From JBKCUA01 sp046318675 (GTDB lineage Bacteria > Pseudomonadota > Alphaproteobacteria > JAJTHO01): DNA of 29,948 nt. This document shows, piece by piece, positions 23,269 to 29,948 of the stretch. Numbering within the stretch: position 1 is the first letter of the stretch; each line of letters starts with the position of its first letter. The notes under the pieces are model-generated. The model worked only from the letters and a program-made list of their open reading frames with translations. It was not told the origin of the DNA and did no database searches. The DNA lies in assembly GCA_046318675.1 (NCBI GenBank), contig JBKCUA010000038.1, forward strand, positions 1-29,948, written 5' to 3'. The position numbers and the translations under genes were made by a program.

Positions 23269-25566
23269 CTAGCCAGCCGCTTTTAGCCCGCCAACTTCTT
23301 GGCGCAAGGTTTTTGCAGCTTTGACCATTGCGGTAAGAGCTGGCTTAACCTCTGCCCACTTGCGGGTTTTCAGGCCGCAATCGGGATTCACCCACAACTG
23401 ATCGGGGTTAATCCGCCGGGTAGCCTTGCGGAGCAATGCCGCCATTTCCTCCGCCCCAGGTTGACGGGGGGAGTGAATATCGTACACGCCCGGCCCAATC
23501 TCATTGGGATACTTGTAGTTAATAAAGGCATCCAGCAATTCCATTTGTGAACGTGCCGTTTCAATGGAAATCACGTCGGCATCCATATCACCGATTGATG
23601 GCATGATGTCGTTGAATTCGGAGTAGCACATATGGGTGTGAATCTGGGTGGTATCCTTGACGCCGGAGGCACTGATACGGAAGGATTCGACGGCCCAGCG
23701 CAGGTAGTTTCCCCAATCAGCCTTGCGCAAGGGTAGCCCCTCACGAATAGCAGGCTCATCAATCTGAATAATGGTGATGCCGGCCTTTTCCAAATCTACC
23801 ACTTCGTCCCGGATAGCCAGAGCAATTTGTTTGGTAGTGATTTCACGCGGCTGATCATCGCGGACAAAAGACCATTGCAGGATCGTTACCGGGCCAGTGA
23901 GCATTCCTTTCATGGGTTTTTTAGTCAGGCTCTGGGCGTATTTTGACCACCGCACAGTCATGGGTGATGGTCTTGACACATCACCGAAAATTACCGGCGG
24001 CTTGACATAGCGGGAGCCGTAACTTTGTACCCAGCCATTTTTGGTGAAGGCATAACCTTGCAGTTGTTCGCCGAAATATTCGACCATATCGTTACGCTCA
24101 AACTCGCCATGCACCAACACGTCAATGCCGATCTCTTCTTGGTAGCGCACGGTGTCCTGGGTTTGTTGTTCAAGAAACTGTTCGTACGCAGCTTCAGACA
24201 ATTCGCCGCGCTTCCATGCCGCCCGGGCTTCCCGAACCTCTTTGGTTTGCGGGAAAGAGCCAATGGTGGTGGTGGGGAAAGACGGCAGCTTGAAGGCGGC
24301 TTGCTGTGCCACCCGACGCTTGGCAAAAGGGTTGATGCGCTGAGCATCCGCCGGGGTGAGTTTTGCAACCCGATCCTTAACGGCCGGGTTATGGATGCGC
24401 GGGCTGCTGGCGCGGCTGCTGGCGGCAGCATCACTGGCCTCCAAGGCAGATTTCACAGCGGCATCGCCTTTAGCCAAGGCAGTTTTAAGAATGGCAACCT
24501 CTTCCAACTTTTGGGTGGCAAAGGCCAGCCAGCTTTTTAGTTCGTTATCCAGCTTAGTCTCCTCACTCAAATCCACGGGGGTATGGAGGAGTGAGCACGA
24601 CGGGGCAACAATCACCCGTTCATTGCCCAAGGTTTGAGCTGCGGTTTTCAGCTTGGCCAGAATGTTGCTCAAATCAGCGCGCCAAATGTTACGGCCATCA
24701 ATAACGCCCAAAGAGGCAATTTTTCCGGCAGGAAGCTGACCAAGGGCATCCCACTGATTCGCGCCGCGCACCAAATCAAAGTGAATTGCGGTGGTGGGCA
24801 AAGATAATGCCAAGGTAAGGTTATCACGATAGCCATCAAAATAAGCGGTCAAGACAGTTTTAATCTTACCGAAATTTAATGTTTTATAGGTCTTTGTAAT
24901 GGCGTCTTTTTCCCCTTGGCTCAAATCAAGAGAGAGGCATGGCTCATCAATTTGCAACCACTGCACCCCGGCGGCGTTCAAGCGATCCAGCACGTCTTGA
25001 TACACTGGCAGCAGGTTGTTCAGCAATGCCAAGCGATCGACGCCTTCCTTGGCTTTGCCTTGGAAGAGGTACGACACAGGGGAGAGCAGCACCGGACGAG
25101 TTTCAATACCCAACGCCTTAGCCTCTAGGTATTCATCCACAATCTTAGTGGAGCCGAGACGGAATTTCTGCCCGGCCTCAAATTCCGGGACAATGTAGTG
25201 GTAATTGGTATCAAACCACTTGGTCATTTCCATGGCCGGCACATCAACGCCGCCGGTTTGACGGCCACGGGCGCAGGCAAAGTATGTTGTAATATCAACA
25301 CGCTCACCGCTCCACCCATAGCGGCTGGGGATTGCCCCGACCATTGCTGTAGTGTCGAGCACCTGATCATAAAATGAGAAATCATTACTGGGGATAAGGT
25401 CAATGCCTTTATCTTTTTGGAGTTTCCAGTGCCGAGCGCGTAATTCCTTACCGGTGGACAGCAAATCAGCCTCGCTGGTTTCGCCGTACCAGAAAGACTC
25501 CAACGCTTTTTTCAATTCCCGCCGTAAACCGATGCGCGGAAAACCAAGACTAGCGGCTAGAACCAT
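23269..25566 (-). CDS. metE: Cobalamin-independent methionine synthase
   Basis: MetE transfers a methyl group from 5-methyltetrahydropteroyltri-L-glutamate to homocysteine to make methionine, without B12. The protein has both barrel halves and 765 residues, close to the E. coli length. Zinc ligands are H645 and C647 in HTHMCYSEF, E669 in SIETARS, and C730 in NPDCGLKTR. The N terminus MVLAASLGFPRIGLRRELKK is typical. GGAG stands 7 bases before the ATG. The region between metE and the divergent gene is only 112 bases, too short for a cobalamin riboswitch, and I see none. Confidence 0.97.
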   Translation of the reverse strand: MVLAASLGFPRIGLRRELKKALESFWYGETSEADLLSTGKELRARHWKLQKDKGIDLIPSNDFSFYDQVLDTTAMVGAIPSRYGWSGERVDITTYFACARGRQTGGVDVPAMEMTKWFDTNYHYIVPEFEAGQKFRLGSTKIVDEYLEAKALGIETRPVLLSPVSYLFQGKAKEGVDRLALLNNLLPVYQDVLDRLNAAGVQWLQIDEPCLSLDLSQGEKDAITKTYKTLNFGKIKTVLTAYFDGYRDNLTLALSLPTTAIHFDLVRGANQWDALGQLPAGKIASLGVIDGRNIWRADLSNILAKLKTAAQTLGNERVIVAPSCSLLHTPVDLSEETKLDNELKSWLAFATQKLEEVAILKTALAKGDAAVKSALEASDAAASSRASSPRIHNPAVKDRVAKLTPADAQRINPFAKRRVAQQAAFKLPSFPTTTIGSFPQTKEVREARAAWKRGELSEAAYEQFLEQQTQDTVRYQEEIGIDVLVHGEFERNDMVEYFGEQLQGYAFTKNGWVQSYGSRYVKPPVIFGDVSRPSPMTVRWSKYAQSLTKKPMKGMLTGPVTILQWSFVRDDQPREITTKQIALAIRDEVVDLEKAGITIIQIDEPAIREGLPLRKADWGNYLRWAVESFRISASGVKDTTQIHTHMCYSEFNDIMPSIGDMDADVISIETARSQMELLDAFINYKYPNEIGPGVYDIHSPRQPGAEEMAALLRKATRRINPDQLWVNPDCGLKTRKWAEVKPALTAMVKAAKTLRQEVGGLKAAG

Positions 25567-25597
25567 AAGAACTCCAAAAAAATGTTAAACAGGGGTT

Positions 25598-25614
25598 AAG
25601 CATTACTGATGCTT
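25598..25614. other. Small hairpin in the metE upstream region
   Basis: AAGCAT and ATGCTT (25598-25603 and 25609-25614) pair across a 5-base loop, about 30 bases before the metE start codon on the minus strand. It may be an operator or part of the leader. No MetR or SAM-responsive consensus was recognised. Confidence 0.3.
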
Positions 25615-25678
25615 TTGCGGCGGCGCAAGCGGTTTTTGCTATTGTTCTTTTGCTACCTAGCCCCTTACAACGACCAGC

Positions 25679-27934
25679 GTGAGTATGTCGTTCCTAGCGT
25701 TGGAATGGGCGGCTCCGGCGGCCTTGTGGGGGCTGGCTGGGGTGCCGCTGCTATGGTGGCTCAGCAGGCACCATCCGCTGGTCGCCCGGCAGATGCGCTT
25801 TCCGGGGGCATTTTTGCTTATCCCGCCGCCGCCGGGTACACCGCCACCTAGGCGCAGCATCGTGTGGCGATTTTTGTGCCGTGCCGGGCTGATGATAATG
25901 CTCGTGCTGGCCATTGCCAACCCGCATCGCCCAGGGGGTGAGTATCCCTTCACATCATCGGGTACCACCACCGTTTTGATTGACAATACCCTTTGGGCTT
26001 CCCCGGCACGGGGGTTTATCGCCCGGCACGTTGACAATCTTCAGCGTCAGGCCGCCGCTGCGGGAAAAAACCTCCGCTTTATCGGCCTTGCCCCCCTACC
26101 CGATGGCCGGGTAGCGGAAGGTAAAGAGGCCATGACTGCCCAGCCGTGGGATGCACAGGAACCAGAAATTACTGCTTCTACAATATTTATTTCTAGCGGC
26201 TTTGTCAGCGATGCAGCGCGGGCAGTGCTCAAAAAACATGACAAACTTGCTATTCTTGCCCCGAATGAGGATCGTCTGCCCCCGGGTGGGCTATGGGATT
26301 TCAAGCCCGGCGCGGCGGTACAACCTGCCGGGATTGGCTTGATGTTACCAAGCCCCCGTCCGGCATTGCCCAATGTGCTGGAGTCTATTCCTTATCTTGA
26401 GGCTGCCATGGCTATCCTCGGGGGTATCAGCAACCCCGATCCTGATGTCCTGCGTCAGGCAGGAGTTGGGTTATTTATCTGGCCGGGAAGTGTGTCTTTA
26501 TCGGCCAGTGATGAAAAAGTGTTGAAGAAGGCTCTTGAGGCGGGCGCGGTAGTACTGCGCCTTGCCGATGCAGGGATGACAGAGGCCGGATCGTCCCTGT
26601 GGCTGCCGCTGGCGTTGCGTCCGGCGGTGTATGAGGCGGGCGGGGTGTATTCCGGCCTGCCGCCGTTGGGGTTTGGCGGGTTTGCCGCGGCTTCGCCGCT
26701 GGCCGGGATCACGCCGCCGGGGGATATGCAATGCCGGCGTGCTCTGATGGCGGAAACTAGTGCCGACGCGGTGGTCTGGGCAACTTTTGATAATGCTGCT
26801 CCCCTTGTCTCGGCTCGTAAGGTGGGGATGGGGTGGCTTGTCTTATTGCATACGGCACCCACGCCTACATGGTGTTCTTTAGTGCTCAGTGATACATGGC
26901 TTGAGATTCTGGATCGTCTGCGTGGGTTGAGCCAGCAACATGGTGAAACCATCAATCCAGGCGGGCAGTACATCCTTACTGAACGGCTGGAAGCCGATGG
27001 ACGATTAACCCCCGTTTCTCAACATAAACCCGGTTCGGGCAAGGTTTTGCTGGCAGAGCCACCGTCCCCATCTTTACCGTTTGGCCGCTACCGTAGTGGT
27101 GACGGTGCTGACGTTTGGCGGGCTAACCCCGCCCTGTTGCCCAGCGTCATCCCTATTCGCGCGGTCTTTGAAGATGCTATCCTGCCATCGCCAGAACAAC
27201 CGCGAGAGTACCGTGGCGTATTGCTGGCACTGGCATTGGGCTTTTTGATGCTGGAGGGCGGGCTGGCGGCATGGTTTGGCCGGCGGCTGGTGGCCTGTAT
27301 CCTGCTGGTTATTCTTTCTTCTACGGCTCATGCTGCCTACCGATTGTGCGCGAGGGCGGATAATCAAGGCCAAGTGGCGGTGATGCGTTCTGGTATGGAA
27401 CGCCTTAGCCTCACCTTGCGCCAGCGCACCAGCCTTACTCCGGCGGAATCCCTTATCTTCAGTGGTGTTGCCCCTGTGGACAGCCTTGCCGAGTGCCTGC
27501 TGGTATACTGGCGGGCCGATAGTATTGGCATGGCGGATGCCCCGTGGCTGGCGGGGATAGCTGCCTTGGACGGCATGGTGGTGATAGACGGCGCAACCGC
27601 CGCCGGGGATATTATCCGGGCGGCGGGATTGCCGCCGCTGCGCCCTATGGTTGATGATTTTATTGCCTTACGAACATTTTACCGCCTGAGCGGCCTTTAT
27701 GGCACCGGAACGGGTGAGGCGTTTGTTTCCCTGTATGGCACTGGCAAAAATCCTCAGGACACCGCCCCGGTGCTGGTGGTGAATACCGGGCTGGCCGAGG
27801 CCTGGGCAGCGGGGGATGAGGCCGCCCTGCGCGCCGGGATTAACCTTGTTATCTATGCCACAACAGGCACCTACAAAGATGACGCGGTGCACCGACAGGA
27901 GTTGTTTGATCGCTGGGAACGGCGGTTACCATGA
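25679..27934 (+). CDS. BatA-type N-terminal plus DUF4159 membrane protein
   Basis: The first 90 residues resemble the BatA/aerotolerance N-terminal membrane domain: two hydrophobic helices (about 12-28 and 60-78) around a short charged stretch. A long periplasmic or cytoplasmic region follows, then another hydrophobic stretch at about 520-560. Residues from about 560 to the end fit DUF4159, shown by FYRLSGLYGTGTGEAF and GINLVIYATTGTYKDDAVH. In alphaproteobacteria such proteins are encoded with a MoxR ATPase and a DUF58 protein; their function is unsettled. The start is GTG at 25679 or ATG at 25685; neither has a good ribosome binding site. It is divergent from metE, overlaps the next gene by 4 bases (ATGA), and MoxR/DUF58 genes are absent here. 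Confidence 0.85.
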   Translation: MSMSFLALEWAAPAALWGLAGVPLLWWLSRHHPLVARQMRFPGAFLLIPPPPGTPPPRRSIVWRFLCRAGLMIMLVLAIANPHRPGGEYPFTSSGTTTVLIDNTLWASPARGFIARHVDNLQRQAAAAGKNLRFIGLAPLPDGRVAEGKEAMTAQPWDAQEPEITASTIFISSGFVSDAARAVLKKHDKLAILAPNEDRLPPGGLWDFKPGAAVQPAGIGLMLPSPRPALPNVLESIPYLEAAMAILGGISNPDPDVLRQAGVGLFIWPGSVSLSASDEKVLKKALEAGAVVLRLADAGMTEAGSSLWLPLALRPAVYEAGGVYSGLPPLGFGGFAAASPLAGITPPGDMQCRRALMAETSADAVVWATFDNAAPLVSARKVGMGWLVLLHTAPTPTWCSLVLSDTWLEILDRLRGLSQQHGETINPGGQYILTERLEADGRLTPVSQHKPGSGKVLLAEPPSPSLPFGRYRSGDGADVWRANPALLPSVIPIRAVFEDAILPSPEQPREYRGVLLALALGFLMLEGGLAAWFGRRLVACILLVILSSTAHAAYRLCARADNQGQVAVMRSGMERLSLTLRQRTSLTPAESLIFSGVAPVDSLAECLLVYWRADSIGMADAPWLAGIAALDGMVVIDGATAAGDIIRAAGLPPLRPMVDDFIALRTFYRLSGLYGTGTGEAFVSLYGTGKNPQDTAPVLVVNTGLAEAWAAGDEAALRAGINLVIYATTGTYKDDAVHRQELFDRWERRLP

Positions 27935-29745
27935 TCAATAATATTTCGTTTGATCCGTTGCTGCCGTGGTGGTTGATGGTCATTGTAGTGGTCGGGGCGG
28001 GGTTTGGGGTGTGGCGAGCGTTGCCCCGTCGTTGGCCTCGTATCTTAGTTGGCTTAGCCGTGGCCATGATGGCGGTACTTTTATTGAACCCATTGTGGAT
28101 AGCCCGGGTGAGTGTACCACTCCCCGATAAATTGTTGCTGGTTGAGGATACAACCCTGAGCAACACCCTTGGCAGTCGTCCTGCTGCAACAAAGGCCAAC
28201 CTTGCTGCGGCCATCGCTTGGGCAAACGATCATAATCTTGAAATCTGGCAAGCCCCAGCCACCGGGCAAAACCTGAATGCCCCGGATGTGGCCGGGGTGG
28301 TGGTGGTGGGGGACGGCAACGATCTCTCAGGGTTGGAGGCAAGCCCGGTGCCGGTATCAGTATGGCTTAGCGATGATCCCCGTCGGCCTGATGCTTCCTT
28401 AACCCTTATGGAAGCCCCAGGCTTTGGCATGGTGGGGCAGGCACCCAAGGTCATCTTGAACGCCACCGCCCCGGTGGGGACACGTCTGATGGTCTTCTCC
28501 CACGGGGAAATGCAAACCCTCACCGTTCCAGAGGGGGGGCACGTTGCCCTGACTCTTCCGGCACTGTTGCCTGGGGAAAATTCGTTTTACGCACGGCTTG
28601 AGGCATTGCCGGAGGAGGAAGTGTTCAGCAATAACGCTGTTGCCTGGACAATTAACGGGGTGCGGGAACGGTTGCGGGTGTTGCTGGTTTCTGGCCAACC
28701 TCATCCTGGCACGCGGGTGTGGCGATCGCTGCTGCTCCGCGATCCGGCGGTGGAGCTGGTGCATTTTACTATCCTGCGCCGCCCGGACAGTCTTGATGTA
28801 GCAAGGCGTGAAGATATGGCACTCATCCCCTTTCCGGTGGATGAGTTATTCGGCGATAAGTTGCAGCATTTTGATATTGTGATTTTGGATCAGTACACCC
28901 AGCGCGGTCTGTTGCCCGATAGTTATCTGGAGAACATAGCCCTATTCCACCGACGCGGTGGGGCATTACTCCTCCTTACCGGGGCGGAATACGGCGGGGC
29001 AGAGAGTTTGTACAATTCCCCCCTTGCCCCCCTGTTGCCCATGATACCGCTGGGGTCGGTTTTACCGGGAGCATTTTCCCTGACCACAACCAGGCCGCAC
29101 CCGGTGACAACAGGGCTGGAGACTTTTGCAGTGGGAGAGGTAGTGCCGGTACAGGCCGAGTTATCGTTGCTCACCGCTGGAAATAACCCGGTGCTGGCAC
29201 TGGCCGATGCCGTGCTGCCCGCTGGGCGGGTGGCACAGATTAATGCCGGAACTTTCTGGCAGGCGGCTCGCACCACCAGTGCGGGGGCAGCTTACCGTCA
29301 AGTCCTACAACGCTTGACCCAATGGCTTCTGCGGGTGCCGGGGTATGAGGCTGATGCGCCGCACCTAGTAACAGGAAACAATGGCGTAACCATCGAAGGC
29401 GGCACGCTGGAGACACCCAGCGGCGTCGGAACCTCAACCGGGGATGCTATCCCCGGTTGGTACGCCGCCAGAACCACTGCGGGTAATGTCCACAGTGTTC
29501 TTGCCTGGCACTGGGACGATATGGCGGAAATTGCCCATCTGGGGGTGAATGAAAAGGCCGCCCACGGGATAGCCCGGCGCACTGGGGGGCAGGTGCTGTT
29601 CCCTAATGATCCTGCCAACTTCCCGGTTTCCTTACGGAAAGCGCAACGGATACTGGGCGAACAACGCCGACCTCTGTTGCCCTTTGAGTGGGTATGCGGG
29701 GCGATTGTTGGGTTGTTAGTGGCGGGGTGGAGAAAATCACTATAA
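27931..29745 (+). CDS. Large membrane protein, partner of the DUF4159 protein
   Basis: This 604-residue protein begins with two hydrophobic helices (about 10-30 and 38-56) and ends with a third (about 583-599, WVCGAIVGLLVAGW). Between them are beta-rich segments and a glutamine-amidotransferase-like fold around RLRVLLVSGQPHPG, FDIVILDQYTQRG and GGALLLLTGAEYGG, where no catalytic cysteine is seen. It is thus probably a non-enzymatic or altered relative. It is translationally coupled to the DUF4159 gene through ATGA. Similar proteins follow DUF4159 genes in other alphaproteobacteria, so the two likely act together at the envelope; the role is unknown. Confidence 0.75.
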   Translation: MINNISFDPLLPWWLMVIVVVGAGFGVWRALPRRWPRILVGLAVAMMAVLLLNPLWIARVSVPLPDKLLLVEDTTLSNTLGSRPAATKANLAAAIAWANDHNLEIWQAPATGQNLNAPDVAGVVVVGDGNDLSGLEASPVPVSVWLSDDPRRPDASLTLMEAPGFGMVGQAPKVILNATAPVGTRLMVFSHGEMQTLTVPEGGHVALTLPALLPGENSFYARLEALPEEEVFSNNAVAWTINGVRERLRVLLVSGQPHPGTRVWRSLLLRDPAVELVHFTILRRPDSLDVARREDMALIPFPVDELFGDKLQHFDIVILDQYTQRGLLPDSYLENIALFHRRGGALLLLTGAEYGGAESLYNSPLAPLLPMIPLGSVLPGAFSLTTTRPHPVTTGLETFAVGEVVPVQAELSLLTAGNNPVLALADAVLPAGRVAQINAGTFWQAARTTSAGAAYRQVLQRLTQWLLRVPGYEADAPHLVTGNNGVTIEGGTLETPSGVGTSTGDAIPGWYAARTTAGNVHSVLAWHWDDMAEIAHLGVNEKAAHGIARRTGGQVLFPNDPANFPVSLRKAQRILGEQRRPLLPFEWVCGAIVGLLVAGWRKSL

Positions 29746-29755
29746 AGTTATACGG

Positions 29756-29802
29756 GGGCACCTCTAATTAATACTATAGCGCGTTGCGGAATTAACAGTA
29801 GA
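29756..29802. repeat. A end fragment plus truncated D element
   Basis: GGGCACCTCTA (29756-29766) is an A end. The 28 bases from 29775 (TATAGCGCGTTGCGGAATTA, then to 29802) equal the first half of the D element as oriented at 22959, with a few changes. D is cut at 29802, exactly where the 146-bp element begins. Confidence 0.7.
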
Positions 29803-29948
29803 GGGCACCTCTATTAACCTCATTTCTAGGGCGATTGGCGTCGTCAGGTCTATGCTCGCAATCCGCACGTACGTTTGAGTACGCTTACGTTTGCTCGCCT
29901 AGCCCTTTCTAGCCACTCATCCCTATAAATGGGTTAATAGAGGTGCCC
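29803..29948. mobile_element. 146-bp MITE-like element with 16-bp perfect terminal inverted repeats
   Basis: The ends GGGCACCTCTATTAAC (29803-29818) and GTTAATAGAGGTGCCC (29933-29948) are perfect inverted repeats. The interior is module E: 29820-29865 matches 14494-14539 with one mismatch. A CGTAC/GTACG hairpin lies at about 29868-29883. It contains no open frame of meaningful length. It interrupts a D element on its left. The window ends on its last base, so the right flank is unseen. Confidence 0.72.

Noticed and set aside
25567..25678. Cobalamin or SAM riboswitch before metE
   Set aside because: The interval is only 112 bases and lacks the B12-box and SAM-type conserved segments; only a small hairpin is visible.
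213..29948. CRISPR array from spaced repeats
   Set aside because: The repeats are kilobases apart, differ in make-up and have no regular spacers or cas genes.

Overview
The window looks like ordinary chromosome of a free-living or facultative alphaproteobacterium. The assignment rests on gene content and order: lepB-rnc-era, a BamE/OmlA lipoprotein gene divergent from a ubiquinol-cytochrome c chaperone gene, cpoB(ybgF)-tilS, a DUF2336 protein, nagZ next to tatA, and a DUF4159/BatA-type membrane protein pair. I cannot name the genus. The gene set (IlvD, PyrF, MetE, Pgi, Rho, MutL, TatA) is housekeeping and biosynthetic. No transposase, integrase, phage gene, CRISPR array, rRNA or tRNA is visible.

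Layout. 1-289: a probable minus-strand promoter whose gene lies off the left edge, then a perfect 68-bp palindrome. 290-4468 (minus): ilvD-lepB-rnc-era. 4607-6473 (plus): an AT-rich HTH-fused cytosine-5 DNA methyltransferase followed closely by pyrF. 6489-7675 (minus): bamE-yebC. 7701-8216 (plus): cytochrome bc1 assembly chaperone. 8231-9679 (minus): membrane-anchored M23 endopeptidase. 9854-10016: repeat block. 10002-10631 (minus): phosphopantetheinyl transferase. 10714-12292 (plus): cpoB-tilS. 12276-12818 (minus): YkuD-type protein. 12901-14339 (plus): C26 amidotransferase and RsuA/RluB-type pseudouridine synthase. 14339-14613: repeat block. 14763-18483 (plus): rho-pgi-DUF2336. 18545-20269 (plus): mutL. 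20266-21117 (minus): LysR regulator. 21218-22950 (plus): exported protein, nagZ, tatA. 22959-23244: repeat block. 23269-25566 (minus): metE. 25679-29745 (plus): DUF4159 protein and a partner membrane protein. 29756-29948: repeat block running to the last base.

The main unusual content is a family of short, modular, palindromic intergenic repeats in five places. They share recognisable modules: A, an end sequence starting GGGCACCTCTATTA; B, a hairpin with a conserved 16-nt loop; C, two small GC-rich hairpins; D, a 55-bp element bounded by TATAGCGCG/CGCGCTATA; and E, a segment starting with TAGGGCGATTGG. They occur singly, joined in a fixed order, and interrupting one another. They look like non-autonomous mobile (MITE-like) or REP-like elements; the driving enzyme is not in this window. 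Several functions serve the envelope (signal peptidase, BamE, M23 endopeptidase, CpoB, YkuD protein, NagZ, TatA) and RNA metabolism (RNase III, Era, TilS, pseudouridine synthase, Rho).
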